Shown here one piece after another: positions 42,406 to 49,434 of a DNA stretch of 64,000 bases (position 1 is the stretch's first letter; the number at the start of each line of letters is the position of its first letter). The stretch is from an uncultured Marinobacter sp. Lineage in GTDB: Bacteria; Pseudomonadota; Gammaproteobacteria; Pseudomonadales; Oleiphilaceae. Where the stretch lies: NCBI RefSeq assembly GCF_913055835.1, contig NZ_CAJXKQ010000001.1, forward strand, positions 62,001 through 126,000, given 5' to 3'. The notes beneath the pieces were generated by a model. That model ran no database searches. It was not told the DNA's origin and worked only from the letters and a program-made list of their open reading frames with translations. The position numbers were made by a program, and so were the translations under genes.

Positions 42406-42424
42406 CTAAACAAAAGCGAATGTA
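42406..42424. repeat. Dispersed repeat, right-arm fragment (copy 6)
   Basis: CTAAACAAAAGCGAATGT resembles the right arm of the dispersed repeat, without a left arm. It lies in the gap between the recombinase and the first cassette, near the left edge of the cassette array. The rest of the gap (42306-42648) shows no gene. Confidence 0.45.
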
Positions 42425-42665
42425 AGAGTCAGGTCTTTCCTCCAGAGCCCCCAATCTAATCACACCAATTTCATCCAGCATGATTGAGATAGCAAATTGC
42501 AGACGCTGAATGATTACATGGCAGAGATAGTCATGATCAGCTAAGCTATTGTTTTACCAAATGATGTGTAGCGCGCTTGGTGGTTCAATGTCAGTAATCA
42601 TGACGCAGTCAAATTTCTTCAATGATAAAGCGAGCTGCCTAATTGCTGTTAGATTGGAGAATGGA

Positions 42666-43220
42666 ATGGAAACAGTGGAAGTTCGTGGCCCGTTTAGTTT
42701 TCGCGGAGAAAGTCCATTAATTGATCATCCGGAAGCTTCCGTAAATGGGTTTTATATTTGGTGTGTTCACGTCGAACAGTCGCTTTATCGAGCATATTAC
42801 GTGGGTGAAGCTGCAAACATAGCGTCCCGACATAAGACCCACCTGCGAGATTGCCTAAAAGGTAACTATCAAGCTCATTGCTTGGATGGCCTTCGTCAGA
42901 ATCAAAGTATTTTAATGCATCGCTCCGGGGATGGCATGATCCCTCGGTTCGCCCACATAGACCGCCAAAAATTCAACAATGATTTCGTTGATAACATTTG
43001 CCTATTTTTTGCAGAAATTCCGGTAACTGGTGATAAAAAATCCGACAAGTTGCTGAGATGTCGCTACGAGGCGGGGGTCGTTCGCCATATTGAAAATGCA
43101 GGGCTGAACGTTCTCAATGTTGGGCGCATTAGTAACTGGGCTGGTGAGCCAGACCAGGTTCGGCTGGAAACAAGTGGTTGTGAGATCGAGGCCATATCCG
43201 GGGAGATTGTCTCAATCTAA
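42666..43220 (+). CDS. Cassette 1: GIY-YIG domain protein
   Basis: The 184-residue protein has a GIY-YIG nuclease-like core: GFYIWCVHVEQSLYRAYYVGEA (the FYI...YVG pair corresponding to GIY and YIG), then ASRHKTHLRDCLKG with the conserved arginine. A glutamate in the C-terminal part (CRYEAGVVRHIENAGLNVLN) may be catalytic. Such proteins cut DNA in repair, restriction or homing. The ATG at 42666 has GGAG at six bases and lies inside the predicted cassette boundary (42649). An open frame reaches upstream to 42549, so a longer start (for example ATG at 42588) is possible. It is not a known cassette gene to me. Confidence 0.72.
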   Translation: METVEVRGPFSFRGESPLIDHPEASVNGFYIWCVHVEQSLYRAYYVGEAANIASRHKTHLRDCLKGNYQAHCLDGLRQNQSILMHRSGDGMIPRFAHIDRQKFNNDFVDNICLFFAEIPVTGDKKSDKLLRCRYEAGVVRHIENAGLNVLNVGRISNWAGEPDQVRLETSGCEIEAISGEIVSI

Positions 43221-43313
43221 CCAATTGTTCCAGTTCGTTCCGGGCCTGACGGCCCTCCACCGGATGCCCTTTTCGCTGCGCTACAAGGGCACCGCTGAAC
43301 AACGGCGTTAGCG
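43215..43313 (+). repeat. attC site 1 (99 bp)
   Basis: R'' ATCTAAC (43215-43221) and R' GTTAGCG (43307-43313) bound the site. Its ends are imperfect inverted repeats (CCAATTGTTC against GAACAACGG), and inner stems are seen (GGATGCCCTT / AAGGGCACC). The stop codon of cassette 1 lies inside the R'' core, which is common. It differs in sequence from the three similar sites downstream. Confidence 0.8.
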
Positions 43314-43333
43314 ATTATGGAGAATAGTCAACC

Positions 43334-43918
43334 ATGAACGAAAGGGAGATTCCCGTCGGAGGCGATTTTAATCGGATCTTCGATCATCAAGACTATCTGG
43401 CGATGATAAGCATTCCCGATGAGGCAACCTGCGTTCTTCGAGCGCACCTTATCCTTGAGGAAGCTTTAAACGTTTGGGCCTCCAAATTAACGGCCACTGA
43501 GGATCTCTACGCGGGTACTTTCGTCCCGTTCAAGACGAAGCTCGTTATAGCGAAGAATCTTGGGCTGGATGCTGACATCTTCAAGCTATTAGACAAGATC
43601 AACGAAGTCAGGAATCGCTTCTCTCATCGAAAGGGCTATGAGCTTGAAGGTTCGTTAATTGATTCGCTGAAAGACCAGGTTAATAGCGTTGTTCCGGGGG
43701 CTCAGGTTTCACCATGTGAAAGCCTACATGCATTCGTGTCTGGCAAGAATGCGGAGGGTGAGCGTGTGGAAAAGAAATACACTTGGGCCGACAGTGATCA
43801 CCGGATCAAATTCGTGATTATTTTTGTTGCAGCAATCCTAAGAATAACTAGCTGGATACAAGATGAGTTCAATCGACGGAATATTCAGTTCACTTTGATT
43901 TCCACAATCGATCGCTAA
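43334..43918 (+). CDS. Cassette 2: HEPN/MltR-like protein
   Basis: The 194-residue helical protein has the pattern HLILEEALNVWASKL, then FKTKLVIAKNLGLD and INEVRNRFSHRKG. The last is an R-N-x3-H motif (RNRFSH), and the layout recalls MltR- and DUF4145-type HEPN proteins. HEPN domains with this motif are often metal-independent RNases in toxin-antitoxin and anti-phage systems; others have lost activity. No partner nucleotidyltransferase is adjacent. The cassette's 5' core is complementary to attC 2. Function is unproven. Confidence 0.65.
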   Translation: MNEREIPVGGDFNRIFDHQDYLAMISIPDEATCVLRAHLILEEALNVWASKLTATEDLYAGTFVPFKTKLVIAKNLGLDADIFKLLDKINEVRNRFSHRKGYELEGSLIDSLKDQVNSVVPGAQVSPCESLHAFVSGKNAEGERVEKKYTWADSDHRIKFVIIFVAAILRITSWIQDEFNRRNIQFTLISTIDR

Positions 43919-43990
43919 CAATTGGCTGCACAGCGACCGATTTTCCGCCGCTTCGCGGCTCCAAACCGGCGCGAGAGCCGGGCGTTATAG
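43913..43990 (+). repeat. attC site 2 (78 bp)
   Basis: R'' CGCTAAC (43913-43919) and R' GTTATAG (43984-43990) enclose GGCTGCACAGCGACCGATTT, a CCGCTTCGCGG hairpin loop and AAACCGGCGCGAGAGCCGGG. It is almost identical to attC 3 and attC 5. The R'' core pairs with the 5' core of its own cassette at 43307-43313. Confidence 0.93.
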
Positions 43991-44005
43991 CCAAAAGAGG
44001 TGAGC

Positions 44006-44734
44006 ATGAGTGAAGAAAATGAGGATATTCACGAGATAGAGAAGGCTATCATCCTAGATGAGGATAGTCCGATTAGAAGAATGGACCCAGATAAAAAGGA
44101 GTTATCTCTCGAAAGTAGGCTAGATCATTATATTTTTAATTGCTCTCAATCTTTATCTTCAATTTCAGCGTCAATTGAAAAAGCCGATATTTCGATACTT
44201 TTATTAGAATCTGCCTATGAAGACTGCCCTGAATCTGAAAACATTACTCCGGCAGAATTTGTTGAATATGCTATCGAAAACTACTTTATTAGAAGTGCTA
44301 CTATCTATGATCGCTGTTTAATTTTCGTGAATAGATTGCTGGATCTAGGGATCGCAAATGATTCCATTGGCCACCAATTGCTCGTTACCAATGAGCATGT
44401 CAAGGCTTTCAAGTTAGAGTCTAAGCTGAGAGCAATACGAAGGGAATGCACAGAATACCGTGTAGAACGTAACAAAATCGTTCATCATGGGCGCTACTCA
44501 GATGATAATTTTACTAACATATCAGCCATGCATAAAGCTAATTTTCTGAGCGAAAAAGAGGGGCTAGACCCTGTGATTCCACCAGAGACAGTCGACTATT
44601 ACATGAATAACGTGATCGAAACTCAAAAGCAGGAGTTCATCGATCACCTTGAAAAAATAAAAGAAAAAGTAAAAGAGTTTTATGACTCTGCATTGCCGAT
44701 TTATGGGCACAAGAAAAAAGAGTTGAGTTCATAA
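44006..44734 (+). CDS. Cassette 3: HEPN-motif helical protein
   Basis: The 242-residue protein is acidic, rich in helices and lower in GC than its surroundings. I do not recognise a named family. At about residue 154 it has YRVERNKIVHHG, an R-N-x3-H motif (RNKIVH) preceded by a helix and a conserved-looking arginine cluster. This is the signature of HEPN domains of the Cthe_2314/DUF type. The ATG at 44006 follows AGAGGTGAGC; a GTG at 44000 is the alternative. It is unlike cassette 2 outside the motif. A toxin or RNA-cleaving role is inference. Confidence 0.6.
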   Translation: MSEENEDIHEIEKAIILDEDSPIRRMDPDKKELSLESRLDHYIFNCSQSLSSISASIEKADISILLLESAYEDCPESENITPAEFVEYAIENYFIRSATIYDRCLIFVNRLLDLGIANDSIGHQLLVTNEHVKAFKLESKLRAIRRECTEYRVERNKIVHHGRYSDDNFTNISAMHKANFLSEKEGLDPVIPPETVDYYMNNVIETQKQEFIDHLEKIKEKVKEFYDSALPIYGHKKKELSS

Positions 44735-44736
44735 AG

Positions 44737-44814
44737 CTATAACAATCGGCTGCACGGCGACCGATTTTCCGCCGCTTCGCGGCTCCAAACCGGCGCGTGA
44801 GCCTGGCGTTATAT
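44737..44814 (+). repeat. attC site 3 (78 bp)
   Basis: R'' CTATAAC (44737-44743) and R' GTTATAT (44808-44814) enclose GGCTGCACGGCGACCGATTT, the CCGCTTCGCGG loop and AAACCGGCGCGTGAGCCTGG. R'' is the exact complement of the cassette 3 5' core (GTTATAG). Confidence 0.94.
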
Positions 44815-44829
44815 GTTTAGGAGGTACGC

Positions 44830-45444
44830 GTGAATAGGGAGATCCTGAATGTTGCAGTTGAAGAAGGAGTAGACAGAGAGGCTGTAGATCAACTGAGGTC
44901 AGGAATTTCCTTGTTCGGTGATGAAGCGGAAGTTCACGAGATCCCAAAGAGCGGTCCCCAGGCCTCGATACTCTTGTATGGGATTACGTCGATCGCACTT
45001 TTTTTTGGTGCAGCTTTTGTCAGAAAACTCGGTGATAAAGCGGCGGAAGACTGTTACCCATACATTAAACGTGCGCTGCTGGGCGTGTATGAAAAGTATT
45101 TTGGGGAAGATGCCAAATATCGCGTTCAGGTGATCTCGACATCCGAAAAGAAATCACCTGATACCAAGTACTCCCTAGTATTGGCCCTTTACTGTGTTGG
45201 GCAGAGTAATGAGAGGGTTAAGTTCTTGTATGAAACTAGCTGGGATAAAGGTCAGTTTGATGAGGCTACCGAAGTCTACATCGAAGCTATGGTTGAGTTC
45301 GTGAATGACGATGTCGGTTCTAGTCCCGTTTCCAAGCTAGTTTCTTCTAAAAGCAGTCGAATGCAGCCGTATTTAGTCGCGTGGGACTCAGAAGAAAAAA
45401 CCTTGGTTTCCGTAAACCCGATTCCTAGCGATGCCAACATATAA
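44830..45444 (+). CDS. Cassette 4: membrane-anchored hypothetical protein
   Basis: I do not recognise this 204-residue protein. It has an N-terminal 50-residue soluble part rich in acidic residues, one hydrophobic helix (ASILLYGITSIALFFGAAFV) and a soluble C-terminal region with beta-like strands (KYSLVLALYCVG) and no motif that I can name. The GTG start at 44830 has TAGGAGG seven bases upstream. Its stop lies inside the attC R'' core. It may be a membrane effector or sensor in the array, but no evidence is decisive. Confidence 0.55.
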   Translation: MNREILNVAVEEGVDREAVDQLRSGISLFGDEAEVHEIPKSGPQASILLYGITSIALFFGAAFVRKLGDKAAEDCYPYIKRALLGVYEKYFGEDAKYRVQVISTSEKKSPDTKYSLVLALYCVGQSNERVKFLYETSWDKGQFDEATEVYIEAMVEFVNDDVGSSPVSKLVSSKSSRMQPYLVAWDSEEKTLVSVNPIPSDANI

Positions 45445-45563
45445 CAAGAAGGTGCACTGTCAAACTGGGAGGCGTAAAAATCTGCTGCACAGTTACCTGG
45501 CCGTCAGCCTCCACTGGTCGCCCTTGTCGCCCAGGTCGGGCGCCGCTCATGTCGGTGCTATGC
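45439..45563 (+). repeat. attC-like site 4 (degenerate, about 125 bp)
   Basis: R'' ATATAAC (45439-45445) is the exact complement of the cassette 4 5' core (GTTATAT). The rest differs from the other sites: GGGAGGCG and GTCAGCCTCC could pair, and the only R' candidate is GCTATGC, about 45557-45563, two bases from the expected GTTATGT. The 3' boundary is therefore uncertain. Confidence 0.55.
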
Positions 45564-45645
45564 TCAAAAACATATGCCTTAAGGTTTGGGGCACCATTCA
45601 GACTTCTGAAGTCGTAGGGACAGTACCAATGGGAAAGAGTCTGTA

Positions 45646-46137
45646 ATGTCTGAGAACGAAAAGAGCGAAAAGCGCGGTATAGTCGACACTCTAGCAGCGC
45701 TCACATGGCCGCAATTTTTTGGCCTCGCTACACTCCTGTGCGCTGCGATCATCGCTGCATTTTATTTTATTTTCGGCGTTATTATCGAAAATCAACGGCG
45801 CTCTGTTATATCTGACGCAGACATTTGCAAAGGTGCAATCGCAGCATTGATGGGCAAGCCGTACCAGTCGAGTGTGACTAGCCGCGGCACTGATGGCTTT
45901 GGTGTCACCGAACTTTTTTATATCCGACAATCAGATAATTCGCGCTGGGACTTTCGATGCAAAATTTCGGGAGACTCGGTTGTGTGGGCTACAAAGGATG
46001 GCCCTTGGCGGAACCGAGAGGAGGATGCAGATGTTTTTTGGTCTTACAGCCCAAAGCAGGGCGAATTGATAATTCGTCAAGTATTTTCAGATGGGACCTC
46101 TAGTGCAAAGCGCTTTGGTGGTGTTTATACCCGATAA
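45646..46137 (+). CDS. Cassette 5: membrane-anchored hypothetical protein
   Basis: The 163-residue protein has one strong N-terminal hydrophobic helix (FFGLATLLCAAIIAAFYFIF) and then a small periplasmic-type domain with SDADICKGAIAALMGKPY and a beta-rich part with single cysteines (DICKG, FRCKISG). I do not recognise the family. The ATG at 45646 has only a weak ribosome site. It is the last gene of the cassette array and is followed by attC 5 about 60 bases downstream. Confidence 0.55.
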   Translation: MSENEKSEKRGIVDTLAALTWPQFFGLATLLCAAIIAAFYFIFGVIIENQRRSVISDADICKGAIAALMGKPYQSSVTSRGTDGFGVTELFYIRQSDNSRWDFRCKISGDSVVWATKDGPWRNREEDADVFWSYSPKQGELIIRQVFSDGTSSAKRFGGVYTR

Positions 46138-46194
46138 CTCCAAGTATTCTGTAAATTAGGTAAATCTTTTGCCTCATCCTTGGATCCCAGTAAT

Positions 46195-46272
46195 ACATAA
46201 CCAGCGGCTGCACAGCGACCGATTTTCCGCTGCTTCTCAGCTCCAAACCGGCGCGTGAGCTGGGCGTTATTG
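46195..46272 (+). repeat. attC site 5 (78 bp)
   Basis: R'' ACATAAC (46195-46201, one base from consensus) and R' GTTATTG (46266-46272) bound the site. The interior, GGCTGCACAGCGACCGATTT then CCGCTGCTTCTCAGC and AAACCGGCGCGTGAGCTGGG, is nearly identical to attC 2 and 3, with small changes in the loop. It is the last site of the array. Confidence 0.9.
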
Positions 46273-46280
46273 CCAAGCCT

Positions 46281-46331
46281 GAATGTTCGCTTTGCGACCG
46301 TACCGGCCAATTTATTGAGCCCACTCCTGGT
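46281..46331. repeat. Dispersed repeat, copy 5 (internally deleted)
   Basis: The left arm GAATGTTCGCTTTGCGACC is joined directly to a tail piece (AATTTATTGAGCC...CTCCTGG) that corresponds to the end of the full-length copies. It begins nine bases after the last attC site and so marks the right edge of the accessory region. Confidence 0.6.
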
Positions 46332-46444
46332 CCCGTGATGGCAACATGATCATCTGATATTGAAACTCGGCCCCGCGTAACACACAATCAGGCTCGTCGA
46401 AGTAAACAAACGCTCACTTTAATTCCGGTAGAGAGGTAGCACAG

Positions 46445-47143
46445 GTGACTGAGCTGGTAAGTTATGACTTGAAAGACGGTGTTGCGACAATTGCCATCAG
46501 CAATGGCAAAGCCAATGCCCTGAGCCATGAAGTGTTCGAGGGGCTCAATGCCGCGCTGGATCGGGCGGAGCAGGATAAGGCCGTTGTAATCCTGACCGGG
46601 CAGCCAGGCGTGTTCTCTGCCGGCTATGATCTGAAAGAAATGCAGAAGGGCCCTAAAGAGGCTGCTGCACTGGTAAAAACCGGCTCCACCTTTACCCGCC
46701 GTCTGGCCGCATTCCCATTGCCGATCATCGGTGCCTGTAGCGGCCATGCCATCGCCAAGGGGGCGTTTATTCTGCTGTCAGTGGATCACCGCATTGGCAT
46801 TGAGGGGCCCTTCAAGCTGGGCCTGAACGAAGTGGCCATCGGCATGACCATGCATCACGCCGGGATCGAAATTGCCCGCCATCGATTGGCGCCTGCTCAC
46901 TTCTACCGTTCAGTTGTAAACGCGGAAATCTACAACCCGCAAGGAGCGGTCGAGGCGGGCTTCCTGGATGAAGTGGTTGCCCAGGACAAACTGGTCGAGC
47001 GGGCCACCGAGCTGGCGCTCCATTTCAAAACCCTGAACATGCGTGCCCACCGTGAAACCAAGGTGAAGGCCAAGGCGGACTACCTGGCGCTGCTGGATCG
47101 TTGCATCGAGCAGGATGCAGAGCATCTGGGCCTCAACGGCTAG
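46445..47143 (+). CDS. Enoyl-CoA hydratase/isomerase (crotonase) family protein
   Basis: The 232-residue protein has the crotonase oxyanion pattern (FSAGYDLKEMQKG, and GACSGHAIAKGAFILLSVDHRIG). It is shorter than typical FadB-type hydratases (about 260), and the usual pair of catalytic glutamates is not both evident, so substrate and reaction are uncertain. It acts on an acyl-CoA in the cytoplasm. The GTG at 46445 has GAGAGG upstream. It lies just outside the cassette array and overlaps no other gene. Confidence 0.9.
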   Translation: MTELVSYDLKDGVATIAISNGKANALSHEVFEGLNAALDRAEQDKAVVILTGQPGVFSAGYDLKEMQKGPKEAAALVKTGSTFTRRLAAFPLPIIGACSGHAIAKGAFILLSVDHRIGIEGPFKLGLNEVAIGMTMHHAGIEIARHRLAPAHFYRSVVNAEIYNPQGAVEAGFLDEVVAQDKLVERATELALHFKTLNMRAHRETKVKAKADYLALLDRCIEQDAEHLGLNG

Positions 47144-47144
47144 T

Positions 47145-49346
47145 TCAGGTTTCTGAACTGAACTGGGGTGCTTCGCGAAACCGGAACAGCTTGGCCAGGA
47201 TCAAGTCCGGGAACGACTGGATCCGCGTGTTGTAGATCATGGCGCTCTCGGTGTAGCTGTTTCGCAGTAGCGAAAGGTAGTTTTCCGTCTCTGCCATGAT
47301 CGACATGAATTTCTGAATCACCTGATTGTTCTTCAGGTCCGGATAGCCTTCGATCCGGGCCTGAAGTGCACTGGTTACTTTCTTTTCAAACTGGAGCAGC
47401 TTGTCTGTCTGCCCCTTGGCGCTCATCTCGGCAGGGTCCGCGCTACGTAGCTGGGCTATGGCTTTCAGCAGTTGTTTTTCATGGGCCAGAGACGCCTTTA
47501 CCACTTTCTCCAGGTTGGGCCAAAGGTCGTGGCGTTGCTGGAGAATGGTGTCGATATTGGCGGCGGCCCGGTCCACGCGGTTTTTCAGGAAGACAATGTC
47601 GTTGTAGTGCAGTATTCCGGTGTAGGCGAGCAGGACGATGGGCACCGTAAGGGCCGACAGAATCAGATTGTCCGGGCTGAATCCGCCATCTGCGGCAAAC
47701 AGTGCGGTGGTGGAGAACAGGAACAGGCCGAGTGTCAGGGCGATGCCCGCAAATCCCCTCGCCCCCCGATCCAGCACGATGTCCTCCTCTTCGTTACCGC
47801 TGATCAGGAAGGGTGAGGCGTCATCCTTCTGGATCGTCAATCGGTCCGGCTGCTCGCGGTCCAGGCCGGCGAAACCCAGGCAGTAGACGTTCACGAAGGT
47901 GTCGAGGAAGCGCACGGTGTAACGCCTGTCGCCCTGGCGTTCTGAATGGTACTGGGGGTATTCGATCTTGGCACCGTCTGGCTGGACGAGCACTTTCCCC
48001 TCGCTGTCTTCCAGCCAGAAAGGCACTCTTTCCTGCAGGTGCTCGATAACCCGCCACTTCTCGTTTTTACCGGAGCCACGCTTTTCCTCCACCTTGTAGT
48101 CGAAGGCTACGCATTTCTCGTTCTTTAAAGGATCCCGAAGAGGAGGATGCTCATCATCGACATCCACCATCGCCTTGAGCTCCGAGAGACCAAAACTGAG
48201 TCCCCGGGTGCTGCTGGTAGGAACGGCTTCGATCAGGCGCTTGAATTTCACGGTCCGGATGGACAACCACAAGAGCAGCAGGGCGGCGATAATGCTGGCC
48301 ACTGCAAGCCCCCGGCTGGTCCAGGCATGCTGGTATCGGCCGACAGGCTGGCTGGCCACGATGGATCGGGCCATGCTGGCGGTCTGCTCGTCAAGCTCAG
48401 GGACTGGCAGGCGATTCTGGACCACGCTCCGGAACATCCAGCGATCCAGCCAGCCACTGGTGCTCTGGCGGATCAGTTGCTGCAAAGCGGCCACGTCGGC
48501 AAGCACCAGTGAACGGTTGCCGGCGTCATCAAGCTGTTGATAGCGGGTCTCATACAAATCGGCGATGGCAGACCACTCCTGCCGAAGCTGGTTGATGCCA
48601 AGCACCGAGAGAGTTCCTGACACTGCAATTGTCATCACCAATACGTAGACCCAGAACCGGTGAATCTTTACGAGGGGCAGCACCAGCGCAACGCCCAGAG
48701 CCAGCAGGCCGGTTGCAACGGAAATACGTATGGCGGCTTCGAAGAAGCGATCGCCACTGTCTGCGGCCAGGGTATTCCTTGATACCATGGCGGGCAGGCT
48801 GAAGCCCTCAAGCCCTGCGAAGCTGATTGAGGCGGATTTGCTATTGTATTGGCCTATTACCCTGGCTGTATGGCCAGGAACCAGAGCCCACTCGGAATAG
48901 ATTCGCCGGCCGGATTGTTGGCGATAGGTGCGCTCCAGGACCCACTCCATCGCCGCAAGATTGCCGCCTGCGGCCACGGTGACGGAGCCGGTCTGGTCCC
49001 GGAGCAGAAAATCCCGGCCGCGGGAGCCGGAATCCAGGGTGCGGATACGCAGATCACCGTCGGAGTCGCGGTATTCCTCCTCGAGTTTGTAGCGATAGTA
49101 GACCGCCTGCGTTTTCGAGTAGGGCGTTTCCAGGGTTCCCAACTGATCGGTGACTTCGCCCGCGATGACATAAGGGCCTGTGGTCAGTGCCCCAACGGGG
49201 GTCTCGGGAAGTCGTTCCAGTTGCCGCGCCTCGGTGAGCTGACTGAGGCCCGTCGTCATCGCGTAATAGCTACCGGCAAGGCAAGCAACGGCAAGGATGG
49301 CGGTGATGATCCGGCCAGGAATGCTGGCGATGTTGAAGCGCCTCAT
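47145..49346 (-). CDS. GIDE-domain/LemA fusion membrane protein
   Basis: The 733-residue protein combines an N-terminal membrane helix, a MULAN/GIDE-like domain (VGALTTGPYVIAGEV, with PYSKTQAVYYRYKLEEE), several helices, a second GIDE-like copy (PPLRDPLKNEKCVAFDYKVE) and a C-terminal LemA domain. The last has two helices and the LemA coiled coil (NRVDRAAANIDTILQQRHDL, EGYPDLKNNQVIQKFM). LemA is usually about 190 residues alone; the GIDE-LemA arrangement is known but this duplicated form is unusually long. It probably anchors in the inner membrane. Function is not established. Confidence 0.85.
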   Translation of the reverse strand: MRRFNIASIPGRIITAILAVACLAGSYYAMTTGLSQLTEARQLERLPETPVGALTTGPYVIAGEVTDQLGTLETPYSKTQAVYYRYKLEEEYRDSDGDLRIRTLDSGSRGRDFLLRDQTGSVTVAAGGNLAAMEWVLERTYRQQSGRRIYSEWALVPGHTARVIGQYNSKSASISFAGLEGFSLPAMVSRNTLAADSGDRFFEAAIRISVATGLLALGVALVLPLVKIHRFWVYVLVMTIAVSGTLSVLGINQLRQEWSAIADLYETRYQQLDDAGNRSLVLADVAALQQLIRQSTSGWLDRWMFRSVVQNRLPVPELDEQTASMARSIVASQPVGRYQHAWTSRGLAVASIIAALLLLWLSIRTVKFKRLIEAVPTSSTRGLSFGLSELKAMVDVDDEHPPLRDPLKNEKCVAFDYKVEEKRGSGKNEKWRVIEHLQERVPFWLEDSEGKVLVQPDGAKIEYPQYHSERQGDRRYTVRFLDTFVNVYCLGFAGLDREQPDRLTIQKDDASPFLISGNEEEDIVLDRGARGFAGIALTLGLFLFSTTALFAADGGFSPDNLILSALTVPIVLLAYTGILHYNDIVFLKNRVDRAAANIDTILQQRHDLWPNLEKVVKASLAHEKQLLKAIAQLRSADPAEMSAKGQTDKLLQFEKKVTSALQARIEGYPDLKNNQVIQKFMSIMAETENYLSLLRNSYTESAMIYNTRIQSFPDLILAKLFRFREAPQFSSET

Positions 49347-49434
49347 GGCGGGAGAGTCCTTGTTCTGCAGGTTTTCAAAGGCCCGAGTATAAAGTATCGG
49401 GGTCTTTCATTCCCCTGGCTTTACCCGGATTGAG

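Larger units (their letters stand above)
42649..46272 (+). mobile_element. Integron gene-cassette array without an integron integrase (CALIN)
   Basis: Five consecutive same-strand small genes are each followed by an attC-like site. For cassettes 2, 3 and 4 the 5' core of the cassette (GTTAGCG, GTTATAG, GTTATAT) is exactly complementary to the R'' core of its own downstream attC (CGCTAAC, CTATAAC, ATATAAC). Cassette 1 shows the same pairing (GTTAGAT at 42648-42654 and ATCTAAC at 43215-43221). This is the sequence hallmark of mobilised integron cassettes. No intI gene or clear attI is in the window. The array is flanked by repeat fragments at 42.41 and 46.28 kb, and GC is lower than in the neighbours. 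Confidence 0.9.
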
